In this document: positions 42,531 through 51,439 of the stretch, in pieces
Position numbering within the stretch: the stretch's first letter is position 1
Layout of the letters: every line of letters starts with the position of its first letter
Assembly: GCA_046081125.1 (NCBI GenBank)
Contig: JBJTVH010000004.1
Coordinates: 62,001 to 126,000, forward strand
Source: JBEIFW01 sp046081125
Lineage (GTDB): Bacteria; Actinomycetota; Acidimicrobiia; Acidimicrobiales; Ilumatobacteraceae
Direction: 5' to 3'
DNA: 64,000 nt
The notes under the pieces: model-generated
What the model was told of the DNA's origin: nothing
Database searches by the model: none
What the model saw: the letters and a program-made list of their open reading frames with translations, nothing else
Program-made: the position numbers and the translations under genes

Positions 42531-43756
42531 GAGGCCTCCGAATAGCGTTCGAGCGCAGGCGTGCCGGGTCCCGCCGGCACGCGAAGGGTGAACGTCGAGC
42601 CGAGTCCTTCTTCCGAACGGACCCGGACCGACCCCCCGTGGTTGGTCGCCACATGACGGACGATCGCCAACCCCAGACCGGTGCCGCCGGTGTCGCGGCC
42701 ACGGCCCTTGTCGACGCGGTAGAACCGTTCGAAGACCCGCTCGAGGTCACGGCTGGGGATGCCGATCCCGCGATCGGTCACCGAGATCTCCACCCATGAG
42801 CCGACGACGATCGCGCCGAGGTCGACGGCCGATCCCGAGTCGGAGTACTTGATCGCGTTCTCCACGAGATTGGCGATCGCCGATACGAGCTGCGGTCGGT
42901 CGCCGATCACGGTGAGCCGCCGCACGGCGGGATCGACCCCGACCCGGACGCGGCGCTCCTCGGCGAGATGCCGGACGCGGTCGAGGCTGTCGTCGACGAC
43001 GTCTCCGACCTCGACGACCGACTTGAGCGGTTGGTCGCCCACCTCGATCCGGGACAGCTCGAGGAGGTCCTCGATGGTTCGGGTGAGGCGGTGGGCCTCG
43101 GCGACCAACTTCGTGCTCAGACGGTCGACGAGATCCGCATCCCGTTCGCCCTGCAGTGTCTCGGCCAGCAGCGCCATCGCTCCGACCGGTGTACGAAGTT
43201 CGTGGCTGATGTTCGCCACGAAGTCGGTGCGCATCGCTTCGAGCCGAGCGCGTTCGCTCACGTCCTCGACGACGACGAGCGCCGTCGCAGACGTCCGCTC
43301 TCCGACCGGAATGCCGGTGACGACGATGCGTCGGCGCGGCGGACCGTGGAGATCCAGGACCTGGGTCCGGCTCCCCCCATCGAGCGCCACGCCGACCATC
43401 GTGCGGACCGCTTCGGCAACCAGCGCGTCGGCGTGGCGGACGCCGAGGAGATGTTCGGCCACCCGGTTGCGGACGTCCCATCCGTCGCGTCCGGCCAGGA
43501 CCACGCCGATCGGCAAGGCGTCGAGCGCCGTGCGGGTACGCGCCTCGTGGTCGAGCGAACGGGTCAGTTCGGCTTCACGTTCGGCGACGTGCCGTTCGAT
43601 CTTCGATAGGACGCTTGCGAAGTCATCCGTGAGCACCGCGTCGCCCGCGACTCGGGTGGCGAGCGCTGCGGCAGAACGGGTCGACAGCCACCGAAGGGTG
43701 AGCGCTCCAGCGACGAACCCCAAAAGGGCGACGATGACGAGCCCGACGACGATCAC
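42527..43756 (-). CDS. senX3: Phosphate sensor histidine kinase SenX3
   Basis: 409 residues. One or two N-terminal membrane segments (VIVVGLVIVALLGFVAGALTL), a PAS-like region (about 85-175), the H-box FVANISHELRTPVGAM, an N-box AIANLVENAIKYSDSG, D/G-boxes VTDRGIGIP and GGTGLGLAIVRHV. With no large extracellular domain it presumably senses phosphate through the Pst/PhoU complex. GTG 43756 overlaps the phoU stop (GTGA). Confidence 0.93.
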   Translation of the reverse strand: MIVVGLVIVALLGFVAGALTLRWLSTRSAAALATRVAGDAVLTDDFASVLSKIERHVAEREAELTRSLDHEARTRTALDALPIGVVLAGRDGWDVRNRVAEHLLGVRHADALVAEAVRTMVGVALDGGSRTQVLDLHGPPRRRIVVTGIPVGERTSATALVVVEDVSERARLEAMRTDFVANISHELRTPVGAMALLAETLQGERDADLVDRLSTKLVAEAHRLTRTIEDLLELSRIEVGDQPLKSVVEVGDVVDDSLDRVRHLAEERRVRVGVDPAVRRLTVIGDRPQLVSAIANLVENAIKYSDSGSAVDLGAIVVGSWVEISVTDRGIGIPSRDLERVFERFYRVDKGRGRDTGGTGLGLAIVRHVATNHGGSVRVRSEEGLGSTFTLRVPAGPGTPALERYSEAS

Positions 43757-44472
43757 TGGGGCTCGTCGGGCTCCGCCGCCTGCGCCTGCCGATGCCGCGC
43801 CGCTCCGGCCTGCTCGGGCATCCACCCGGTCACGATGTAGCGGACCCGTTCCCCGAGGCTCACCGCGTGGTCGCCGATCCGTTCGTAGAAGCGGCACACG
43901 AGGGCGAGTTGGACGCCGACCTGCAGGTCGGTGAGCCCGGCGTTGTGGCTCTCGAACAGCGTTCGCATGAACTCGGTCTGGAGGCCGTCGAGCAGATCGT
44001 CCATGTCACGGATCGCCGCGCCGAGCGGTGCGTCGTCGTCGGCGTAGGCCTCGACCGCACACCGGTAGAGGACTTGTGCCTGTTCCGACATGCGGTGCAA
44101 AACCCCGCGCATCCGAGGGTCGAGCGTCTTGCCATAGATCCGCCGCGCCGCTTTGCAGATGTTGACGCAGAGATCTGCGGAGCGCTCGATGTCGGCCACC
44201 ATCTTGATGGCGGCAACGATGCGCCGGAGATCCTTGGCCATCGGCTGCTGCAACACGAGGAGCCGGTAGCACCGTTCTTCGATGTCGATGGCTCGGGCGT
44301 CGATCTCGTCGTCGGCCTGCACGATGCGGTCGGCCTCGACGAGATCGCCGTCGAGGATCACCGCCGTCACCCGCGGGATCAGCTCCACGACGGCCGAGGC
44401 GAGGCGAACGAGTTCCTCGTGCACCTGCTCGAGCTCGTGATGGAAGTTCGGCCGTGCATCGACGGAGCCCAT
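43753..44472 (-). CDS. phoU: Phosphate transport regulator PhoU
   Basis: 239 residues, two three-helix bundles. Metal-binding helices are seen as DDEIDARAIDIEERCYRLLVLQQ-type in the first half (E/DxxxD pattern) and RFYERIGDHAVSLGERVRYIVTG in the second. It links PstB and SenX3 to repress the response when phosphate is plentiful. ATG 44472 overlaps the pstB stop by one base. The C-terminal 20 residues are an Ala/Glu/Pro tail. Confidence 0.93.
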   Translation of the reverse strand: MGSVDARPNFHHELEQVHEELVRLASAVVELIPRVTAVILDGDLVEADRIVQADDEIDARAIDIEERCYRLLVLQQPMAKDLRRIVAAIKMVADIERSADLCVNICKAARRIYGKTLDPRMRGVLHRMSEQAQVLYRCAVEAYADDDAPLGAAIRDMDDLLDGLQTEFMRTLFESHNAGLTDLQVGVQLALVCRFYERIGDHAVSLGERVRYIVTGWMPEQAGAARHRQAQAAEPDEPQ

Positions 44473-45383
44473 CAGCCGAACCGCCCGGTCACGTAGTTCT
44501 CGGTCCGCTCGTCGGCCGGGTTCGAGAAGATCTTCTCGGTGCGGTCGTACTCGACGAGCACCCCGGTTCGGCGATCCCCATTCGGGTTGACCTCCGCCGT
44601 GTAGAAGGCGGTTCGATCGGAGGCTCGTGCCGCCTGCTGCATGTTGTGCGTGACGATGATGATCGTGTAGCGCTGCTTGAGCTCCTGCATGAGCTCCTCG
44701 ATGCGTGCGGTTGCGATGGGGTCGAGCGCGGAGCACGGTTCGTCCATCAGCACCACCTCGGGTTCGACCGCGATCGTCCGGGCGATGCACAACCGCTGCT
44801 GCTGGCCCCCCGACAGGCCGAGGGCCGAGCCCTTCAGGCGGTCCTTCACTTCGTCCCACAGGGCGGCACCCTTGAGCGACCGCTCGACGATCGCGTCGAG
44901 TTCCGCTTTCTTGCGCACCCCGTTGATGCGGGGACCGAACGCGATGTTGTCGTAGATGCTCTTGGGGAACGGGTTCGGCTTCTGGAACACCATCCCGACG
45001 TGGCGCCGCACCTCGGTGGCCGACACCGTCGGGGCGTAGAGATCCTGGCCGTGATACGTGAGTCCGCCCTCGACCCGTGCGCCGGCGATGAGATCGTTCA
45101 TCCGGTTGAAGCAGCGCAGCACGGTCGTCTTGCCGCAACCCGACGGACCGATGAAGGCCGTGATCTCGTTGCGGTACACCGACAGGGTGACGTCCCGAAC
45201 AGCCTTGAAGGCACCGTAGTACACCGACAGCTCCGAGAGGTCGAACACAGCGTCCCACGGCGGGGCAGCCTCGACCTCGGCGGTGCGGGCCTGCACCCGT
45301 GGTATCGCGATCGACGCGTTCGTCGGCGCCGTGCTGGTGTCGTCGGGGCTCATCACGGGCTCCTGCGATCGAAGGTCGGGCAT
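44472..45383 (-). CDS. pstB: Phosphate ABC transporter ATPase PstB
   Basis: 303 residues, longer than usual because of an N-terminal extension of about 45 residues before LSVYYGAFKAVRDV. Walker A GPSGCGKTTVLRCFNRMND, Q-loop MVFQKPNPFPKSIYDNI, signature LSGGQQQRLCIART, Walker B VVLMDEPCSALDPIAT and THNMQQAAR. These are PstB hallmarks. ATG 45383 has GAGG eight bases upstream; a later ATG would shorten the extension by 10 residues. Confidence 0.95.
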   Translation of the reverse strand: MPDLRSQEPVMSPDDTSTAPTNASIAIPRVQARTAEVEAAPPWDAVFDLSELSVYYGAFKAVRDVTLSVYRNEITAFIGPSGCGKTTVLRCFNRMNDLIAGARVEGGLTYHGQDLYAPTVSATEVRRHVGMVFQKPNPFPKSIYDNIAFGPRINGVRKKAELDAIVERSLKGAALWDEVKDRLKGSALGLSGGQQQRLCIARTIAVEPEVVLMDEPCSALDPIATARIEELMQELKQRYTIIIVTHNMQQAARASDRTAFYTAEVNPNGDRRTGVLVEYDRTEKIFSNPADERTENYVTGRFG

Positions 45384-45393
45384 GTCGGGAACC

Positions 45394-46296
45394 TCACCGC
45401 TTGAGGGCGAACCGGGCGGACACGAGACGGGCGACCAGAGTGAAGAGGAAGGCGATCACGATGAGCGTGAGGGCCGCACCCCACCCTCTCGCCTGCGCAG
45501 TATCGAAGGTTGACGAGGCGTTCGAGTAGATCTCGCGTGGCAGCGCCGTGTTCGCCCCGCTGAACGGCCAGGTGTTCAGTGCCTTGGCGGCGCCGATTGT
45601 GAAGATCAACGGCGCCGTCTCCCCCGCAGCGCGGGCGACGGCGAGCAGACAGCCCGACACGATCCCGGGCAGGGCGGCCGGCAGCACCACGGTCATGATC
45701 GTCCGGCTCTTCGTCGTCCCGAGCGCGAGTGCCCCCTCCCGAAGTTGGTCGGGGACGAGCCGGAGCATCTCCTCCGTGGAGCGGATCACCACCGGCAGCA
45801 TCAGGCAGCCGAGAGCGATCCCGGCGCCGAGCGCCGACAGTCCGAACGTGAGCGTCCACATCACGTACACGAACAGGCCCATCACGATCGACGGCACACC
45901 GGACATCACCGTCGCCATGAAGCGGACCAGGCGGGCGAAGGCCCCCTGCCGTCCGTACTCGTGGAGGTACACCGCACCGAGCACCCCCAGCGGTACCGCC
46001 AGCATCGTGGCGATGCCCGTGGCGAGCACCGTGCCCACGATCGCTGGGCCGACGCCGCCTTCGGAGCGCCGCTCGGACGCTGCGATGTCGGTCGTGAGGA
46101 AGTCCCATGACATCACCCTCATGCCCTCGGACACCACGGACCAGAGCACGAGGACCAAGGGGACCGAGATGGCGACGAAGCACAGCCCGAGCACCACGCT
46201 CATGAGTTGCGACTTGACGTGGCGCCACGAGCGGGCCGCACTGCGGTCGATGGGACGGGCCCGCACCGTGACGTCGTCGAGGCCGACGGTCGACAT
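45394..46296 (-). CDS. pstA: Phosphate ABC permease PstA
   Basis: 300 residues, about six membrane helices. LHEYGRQGAFARLVRFMATVMSG-type loop, MSGVPSIVMGLFVYV, and EGALALGTTKSRTIMTVVLPAALPGI (EAA loop) are PstA features; AGETAPLIFTIG near the C-terminus too. ATG 46296 follows the pstC stop by one base. Confidence 0.94.
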   Translation of the reverse strand: MSTVGLDDVTVRARPIDRSAARSWRHVKSQLMSVVLGLCFVAISVPLVLVLWSVVSEGMRVMSWDFLTTDIAASERRSEGGVGPAIVGTVLATGIATMLAVPLGVLGAVYLHEYGRQGAFARLVRFMATVMSGVPSIVMGLFVYVMWTLTFGLSALGAGIALGCLMLPVVIRSTEEMLRLVPDQLREGALALGTTKSRTIMTVVLPAALPGIVSGCLLAVARAAGETAPLIFTIGAAKALNTWPFSGANTALPREIYSNASSTFDTAQARGWGAALTLIVIAFLFTLVARLVSARFALKR

Positions 46297-46297
46297 C

Positions 46298-47245
46298 TCA
46301 TGCCCCCCGGGACTTGCGCATCGAGCGCTGCACAACGGTCGTCGCCGCCATGTTGACGAGGATCGTCATCACGAACAGCGTGACGGCGAGGCCGATCAGC
46401 GCTGCTTTGAACGTGCCGTCGGCCTCACCCCACTGGTTGGCGATCACTGACGGCATCGAATCGCCGGAGGCGAACAGGTTGGACGTGAGCTGGGCCGACG
46501 AGCCGATGACGAGGGCCACGGCGATCGTCTCGCCCATGGCGCGCCCGAGGCCCAACATCACCGCGCCCACGAGACCGCCCTTGGAGTGGGGGATCACCGC
46601 ACCCCGGATCATCTCCCAGCGGGTCGCGCCCAGGCCGTATGCGGCCTCCATTTCGCCGGGCGGCGTCGTGTCGACGACCTCCCGGGCGAGCGAGCTGATG
46701 ATGGGCGTGATCATGATCGCCAAGATGATCCCGGCGGTGAAGAACGAGCGCCCGGAGGCCTGCCCGAACAGGCTCTGGAGCACCGGCACCCCGTCGACGG
46801 CATCGGCGACCGTGTCGTATCGCTCTTTGATCCAGGGGGCAAGCACCGAGATTCCCCAAAGCCCGAACACGACCGACGGGATCACGGCCAAGAGGTCGAC
46901 GACGTACACGAAGGGCTTGCGGAATCGGTTGGGCACCACCTGGGTGATGAACAGGGCGATGCCGATGCTCACCGGAACGGCCAAGACGAGTGCGATCGCC
47001 GACGACACCACCGTGCCGTAGATGAAGGTCAAGCCGCCGAAGCGCCCCTCGGCCGGTGCCCATTCGTCGGACGTGAAAAAGGACCACCCCTGATCGCGGA
47101 ACGCCGGCCACGCCCGGGTCGTCATCGTGAATGCGATGAGCCCGAGAATCACGAGCACGAGGAACCCGGCGAGCGCGGCGGCCCAGCGGAACGAGCGGTC
47201 GGCCGTCTGGCTTCGGCCGGTGAGATCGAGCGGTGCGGTGGCCAC
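46298..47245 (-). CDS. pstC: Phosphate ABC permease PstC
   Basis: 315 residues. N-terminal helix, FGGLTFIYGTVVSSAIALVLAVPVSIGIALF, DLLAVIPSVVFGLWG, TPIISSLAREVVDTTP and the EAA loop EAAYGLGATRWEMIRGAVIPHSK; GRAMGETIAVALVIG is a PstC signature. GTG 47245 is preceded by GGAGGG at seven bases. A strong hairpin separates it from pstS. Confidence 0.94.
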   Translation of the reverse strand: MATAPLDLTGRSQTADRSFRWAAALAGFLVLVILGLIAFTMTTRAWPAFRDQGWSFFTSDEWAPAEGRFGGLTFIYGTVVSSAIALVLAVPVSIGIALFITQVVPNRFRKPFVYVVDLLAVIPSVVFGLWGISVLAPWIKERYDTVADAVDGVPVLQSLFGQASGRSFFTAGIILAIMITPIISSLAREVVDTTPPGEMEAAYGLGATRWEMIRGAVIPHSKGGLVGAVMLGLGRAMGETIAVALVIGSSAQLTSNLFASGDSMPSVIANQWGEADGTFKAALIGLAVTLFVMTILVNMAATTVVQRSMRKSRGA

Positions 47246-47278
47246 AGGGCGTCCCTCCGTTCAGTGGCGCCGTTCTAA

Positions 47279-47311
47279 CACCCCGCCCCGGCCGGCGGCC
47301 GGAGCGGGGTG
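47279..47311 (-). terminator. Hairpin between pstS and pstC
   Basis: CACCCCGC (47279-47286) pairs with GCGGGGTG (47304-47311), with an inner 5-bp CGGCC/GGCCG stem. Only a short TT follows, so it is likely a partial terminator or mRNA stabiliser giving more pstS than pstCAB. Confidence 0.5.
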
Positions 47312-47322
47312 CAGGAACGTCG

Positions 47323-48525
47323 TCAGGCCCCGATGGTCTTGACGGCGGCGAGGGCCTTGTCGTCGATCACACCCGGAAGGGGGGCGAAGTCGATCTTCGG
47401 CGCCAGCTTCTGGCCGTCGGTCAAGATCCACGTGAGGAATCCACGGAGGGCGGCGGCCTTGTCCGGATCAGCGATCTTCTTGTACGCCAAGATCCAGGTC
47501 TGCGCAGCGATCGGGTACGACTTCTCGCCGTCCGCCCAGGCCAGGCTGAACGTGAGGTCGTCGTTGATCTTCGCTCCCTCGGCCGCAGCCGTCGTGGCCT
47601 CCAGCGTCGGTGCGACGAACTTCCCGGCCTTGTTCTTCACGGCCGCCACCTTGAGGCCGGTGGCCTTCGCATCGGAAAAGTCCACGTAGCCGATGCCGCC
47701 CTTGGTGTCCTTCACGATCTTGGCGACACCGCTGTTGCCCTGCCCGGCCTGCACCCCGGCGGGCCACTGGATCGTGGAGCCGCGCTTGAGCGCCCAGGCC
47801 TTGGAGGCCGCATCGCCCGAAGCGAGATCGAGGAAGATCGAGAAGTTCTCGGTCGTGCCCGACGAATCGGCTCGCACGGCGACGGTGATGGGAGTGTCGG
47901 GAAGCTTGACGTTCGGGTTGTCAGCGGCGATCGCCGGGTCGTTCCAGGTCTTGACCTGGAGCTGGAAGATCTTTGCGATCGTGTCCGGGGACAACTGCAG
48001 CTTGTCGACACCGTCGACGTTGTACGCCATGGTGATGGGAGCGATCACCGTAGGGATGTAGACGAAGTCGCCGCCCTTGTACTTGGGCTTGTCCTCCGCC
48101 TTGACGACGCCGTCGGTGCCGCCCCAGTCGGTGACCTGGTCGGCGAAGTCCTGGCGGCCCTTGCCCGAGCCGCCGCCGCCGTAGTTCACCGTCACGCCCG
48201 GTGCGACCTTCTTGAACTCGGCGATCGCCTCGTCGTAGAAGGCCTTGGGGAACGTCGCCCCCGAGCCGTTCAAGGTGCCCTTGAGGCTCTTGTAGTCGAC
48301 CGTGGGGGCCTTGGTGGTCGTCGTCGTCGCCGCAGCGGTGGTCGGTGCAGCGGTGGTCGGTGCAGCCGTGGTCGCAGCGGCGGTCGTGGTCGGCGCAGCC
48401 GTGGTAGCGGCGGCAGTCGTCGTCGCACCCGACCCGCTCGAGTCGTCACCGCACGCGGCTGCGACGAGCCCGAGCGCCGTGACTCCGGCGAGGGCGAGGG
48501 TGGTTCGGGGCTTCCGGGAACGCAC
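47323..48525 (-). CDS. pstS: Phosphate-binding lipoprotein PstS
   Basis: 400 residues. Lipoprotein signal with VAAACGDDSS (Cys about 25), an Ala/Thr linker of about 45 residues, then LNGSGATFPKAFYDEAI, VNYGGGGSGKGRQDF, DWGGTDGV, VIAPITMAYN, IFQLQVKTWNDPAI and VRADSSGTTENFSIFL, the phosphate-ligand segments of PstS. GTG 48525 has AAGGAGA seven bases upstream. PHO-type repeats lie upstream. The linker matches that of PhnD in style. Confidence 0.95.
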   Translation of the reverse strand: MRSRKPRTTLALAGVTALGLVAAACGDDSSGSGATTTAAATTAAPTTTAAATTAAPTTAAPTTAAATTTTTKAPTVDYKSLKGTLNGSGATFPKAFYDEAIAEFKKVAPGVTVNYGGGGSGKGRQDFADQVTDWGGTDGVVKAEDKPKYKGGDFVYIPTVIAPITMAYNVDGVDKLQLSPDTIAKIFQLQVKTWNDPAIAADNPNVKLPDTPITVAVRADSSGTTENFSIFLDLASGDAASKAWALKRGSTIQWPAGVQAGQGNSGVAKIVKDTKGGIGYVDFSDAKATGLKVAAVKNKAGKFVAPTLEATTAAAEGAKINDDLTFSLAWADGEKSYPIAAQTWILAYKKIADPDKAAALRGFLTWILTDGQKLAPKIDFAPLPGVIDDKALAAVKTIGA

Positions 48526-48593
48526 GATGGCATCTCCTTGGAGGGAACGAGGTCGCCTGCAACGTACGGAGACGAGGTGGCCGTCGGGCCGAT

Positions 48594-48626
48594 CCGGGAT
48601 GAACGAGAGGTGAACGACCCACGAAC
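48594..48626 (-). promoter_or_regulatory. PHO box before pstS
   Basis: Minus strand: GTTCGTGGGTC, GTTCACCTCTC, GTTCATCCCGG, three perfectly phased 11-bp units of the GTTCACC type. A TACGTT at 48561-48566 fits as -10 box, placing the repeats just upstream of the -35 region. Confidence 0.75.
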
Positions 48627-48657
48627 TCCGTGGTCGAACGTCACCTTCCGGCCCCGC

Positions 48658-48679
48658 ACGGGCTGAACACCGGGTGAAC
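48658..48679 (-). promoter_or_regulatory. Second PHO-type repeat pair between pstS and sppA
   Basis: Minus strand: GTTCACCCGGT and GTTCAGCCCGT, two phased 11-bp units, 32 bp beyond the first PHO box. It may strengthen pstS activation or act on sppA, whose ATG is about 53 bp away on the other side. Confidence 0.6.
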
Positions 48680-48731
48680 GAGGGGCCCGTCCGGTTCGTC
48701 GCGCCGGGCCGCCCCTGCCGAACATGACGGT

Positions 48732-49895
48732 ATGGCAACTCCATCGCCCTACCCGCCCCCGGGGACCTGGGGTCCGACGCCCCGGCCGGAGCGGCGACAC
48801 CTGAGCTACCCCCAGTTCCTCGCCCGAAGCGTCACGATCGCCGTGCTGGCACCGTTTGTGCTCGGCGCCCTCGCCGTCGTCTCGCTCCTGCCGCTCATCG
48901 TGCTCGCAGTGGCGATCGGCGACTCCGGGACGGTGGTCTCCTCCGACGACCGTGTCGGCGCCACCTCGCACGTCGCCGGCAACGACGGCGCGACAGCGAT
49001 CGTGCTCGCCGTCCCGATCGAGGGGCCCATCGTGACGGGCGAGAGCGGCGACGGCCTGTTCGGCGGCGGAACCACCAGCGGCTACGAGACCAAGCGCCTC
49101 CTGCAGCGGGCCGCCCGGGACCCCGACGTTCGGGCCGTCGTGCTCGAGATGAACACCCCGGGCGGGACGGTCGCCGGCGCCGCTGCGATCGCCGACGGTG
49201 TCGCCGCCCTCAAGGCGGCCGGCAAGCCGGTGTTCGCCCACGTGAGCGACATCTCTGCGTCGGGTGGCGTCTGGGCCATGGCGCCCGCCGACCGGATCAT
49301 CGTCGACCCCGGAGCCCTCGTCGGATCGATCGGGGTGATCCTCGGGCCGCTGCGGCAGTACAAGGGCGTCACCGCGGTCGACGACGGGCTGTTCGGCGGC
49401 GGCGTCGAGGTCGACCCGGCCCGGGGCTCGATCGACGAGGTGGTCATCACGGCCGGCACCAGCAAGGACCTCGGCAACCCCTACCGGCCGCTCACGACGG
49501 CCGAGCGCGCCTCGCTGCAGACCGCCGTCGACTCCGCCTACCGACTGTTCGTCGACCACGTCGCCCGCAACCGCCCGAAGCTGAGCACCGAGCGCATCCG
49601 GGGCGAGGTCGGCGCCCTCATCTACGCCGCGGACGACGCCGTACGCCTCGGCCTGGCCGACTCGACCGGCTCGATCGACGACGCCTACGGCGCCGCGGCG
49701 GACGCCGCCGGGCTCACCCGATGGGATGTTCGACGGCCCGACAGCGGTGGGCTGTTCGACAGCCTGTTCGGGGTTCGGCTCCCGTGGACACAACGCAGCG
49801 CCCCCGTCCCGGACCTCGCCTCCCTGTGCGGCCCGCGCCTGGTGCCGCTCGCGTTCACCGGCGATCTCACCGCCGTGTGCAGCGCACGGCGCTAG
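48732..49895 (+). CDS. sppA: Signal peptide peptidase SppA-like protease (S49)
   Basis: 387 residues. A cytoplasmic Pro-rich N-terminus, one membrane segment (about 32-62), then an S49 domain: VPIEGPI, VLEMNTPGGTVAGA, nucleophile Ser177 in DISASGGVWAM, the general-base Lys245 in AGTSKDLGNPYR and ALIYAADDAVRLGLAD. A C-terminal tail of about 60 residues with a few Cys follows. It degrades leftover signal peptides or membrane segments. Divergent from pstS with PHO-type repeats between. Confidence 0.88.
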   Translation: MATPSPYPPPGTWGPTPRPERRHLSYPQFLARSVTIAVLAPFVLGALAVVSLLPLIVLAVAIGDSGTVVSSDDRVGATSHVAGNDGATAIVLAVPIEGPIVTGESGDGLFGGGTTSGYETKRLLQRAARDPDVRAVVLEMNTPGGTVAGAAAIADGVAALKAAGKPVFAHVSDISASGGVWAMAPADRIIVDPGALVGSIGVILGPLRQYKGVTAVDDGLFGGGVEVDPARGSIDEVVITAGTSKDLGNPYRPLTTAERASLQTAVDSAYRLFVDHVARNRPKLSTERIRGEVGALIYAADDAVRLGLADSTGSIDDAYGAAADAAGLTRWDVRRPDSGGLFDSLFGVRLPWTQRSAPVPDLASLCGPRLVPLAFTGDLTAVCSARR

Positions 49896-51439
49896 TCACC
49901 CTCCACCCAGGAGCGGAGACGGCGGCGATCGGCACGGGCCCAGGTGGCTCGCCACTGCCGCCGCCGACGTTCCGCTCGCGCGTGTTCGGCTGCGACGAGG
50001 AGTCCGGCACTGAAGGCTGCCGCCGGGTCCAACCGTGCGGCGACCCGGTCACGAAGCCACGCCTCGGCCATCGCGCCGTCGTGCAGGTCGCCGAGGAGGT
50101 CCTGTACGTCGACGAGCGCTTTGGCGTGGCGCGCCGCGCCCGGGACCACCCGGGAGACAGCCTCGGCTGCGTAGCGGGCCCGCTTCACCCGGATGCGCAG
50201 GGCGTGCAGTTCCTCGATGGGGCTGTGGCGACCGACGCGTCGGGCATCTCGGGCGAGACGTCGCCACGGCTCGCGCGCCAGGCTTCGCATCACCTCGACG
50301 GCCACCTCGTCGGCCCCGAACGTGACCGGCGGCGCCGTCGCCAGAACGACCAGCCGGCGGCCGAGCGCGACCGTCCGATCCGAGGCGGCGGCGTCGACGA
50401 CCTCCGCTCGGGCCGCCGCACACAACGGTTCCAGCGCGGGCAGCAGCGCGTCGCCGCCCGCCGTGTCGACCGGGTCGAGGCGGTCGATCCCGGCCCGGAG
50501 CCGAAGGGCGAGCACGTCGAGGTCTCGCGCTCCCCCGAGCACCCCGGCGAACCAGCCGAGTTCGGTCGCGAGATCGGCGAGCACGGCGGGATCGAGAACC
50601 GGACGCAAGGTTCGCAGGTCGCTGCGGAGGCGGCGCACGGCGACCCGAGCCTGGTGCACCACCTCGACCGACGGCTCGAGGACGAGATGCGGGAGCAGCG
50701 ACAGCACCTGGCGGACGGTCGAGGCCAGGACCGCCCGCACGGCCGCTTCGGCCGGACCGTCGGGCTCGGCGAAGGGCACCATCGGATCGGCCGGCACCGC
50801 GGCACGAGGCCCGAGCGCCCGGGCGAGCGTCGACGCGGTCGTCGGGACCCCGCCCCCGGCGGCCTGCACGCACGCGGCGATCGCCGTGGCGAGTTGCGGC
50901 GGCGCCGCCTCGGTCCCGTCGATGCCGACCTGGCGGAACCTCGTCGCCACCCGGTCGTGGTCGAGTACCGAGATCTCGTCGTCGCGAACTTGCGCGACCT
51001 CGACGCCGTCGAGGACCAGGACCACGACGGTCCGCCGGATCCGCACGGTGGCGACCGGCTCGGTCGGCGCGCCCCGCAGGACGCCGACGACCACGTTGGT
51101 GATCGCCGCAGGCACCGCATCGGGCGAACCGTTCGCAGCGAGCCGACCGACGTCGGATACGCCGACGGCCGGCACCACCACCTCCCAGACCTGTTCCGCT
51201 CGACCCTCGTCGGCCCCGTCAGGTCCTTCCGCATCGAGCGACCGCTCGTGGCGAAGCTCGATCCCGGCGCGAGCGAGGCGGAGATCGGCGGCATCGTGGA
51301 AGACCGCCTCGAACTCGGTTGCGTACGGCTTCCCAACCGCAAGGCCGTCGAGACAACCGGCGAGATCGGGCAGCACGAACCCGGCCCACACCTCGAACAC
51401 GGTGGGGGTCAGGCTTCGCTCCGCCGTTGGTTGCGTCAT
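49892..51439 (-). CDS. CYTH-like/CHAD domain protein, coupled to ppk1
   Basis: 515 residues. The N-terminal half (about 1-200) looks like a CYTH (triphosphate tunnel) domain, but the ExExK signature expected at the start is not seen (VFEVWAGFVLP), so catalysis is doubtful. The C-terminal CHAD domain (about 225-510) is clear: VVHQARVAVRRLRSDLRTLR and EELHALRIRVKRARYAAEAV, histidine- and arginine-rich helices that bind polyphosphate. ATG overlaps the ppk1 stop (ATGA). Convergent with sppA, sharing four bases. Confidence 0.85.
   Translation of the reverse strand: MTQPTAERSLTPTVFEVWAGFVLPDLAGCLDGLAVGKPYATEFEAVFHDAADLRLARAGIELRHERSLDAEGPDGADEGRAEQVWEVVVPAVGVSDVGRLAANGSPDAVPAAITNVVVGVLRGAPTEPVATVRIRRTVVVLVLDGVEVAQVRDDEISVLDHDRVATRFRQVGIDGTEAAPPQLATAIAACVQAAGGGVPTTASTLARALGPRAAVPADPMVPFAEPDGPAEAAVRAVLASTVRQVLSLLPHLVLEPSVEVVHQARVAVRRLRSDLRTLRPVLDPAVLADLATELGWFAGVLGGARDLDVLALRLRAGIDRLDPVDTAGGDALLPALEPLCAAARAEVVDAAASDRTVALGRRLVVLATAPPVTFGADEVAVEVMRSLAREPWRRLARDARRVGRHSPIEELHALRIRVKRARYAAEAVSRVVPGAARHAKALVDVQDLLGDLHDGAMAEAWLRDRVAARLDPAAAFSAGLLVAAEHARAERRRRQWRATWARADRRRLRSWVEGD

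Noticed and set aside
48300..48430. Repetitive GC-rich stretch as a CRISPR or tandem repeat array
   Set aside because: It encodes the Ala/Thr linker of PstS; the same type of linker occurs in PhnD at about 40800-40930. There are no fixed repeats with spacers.
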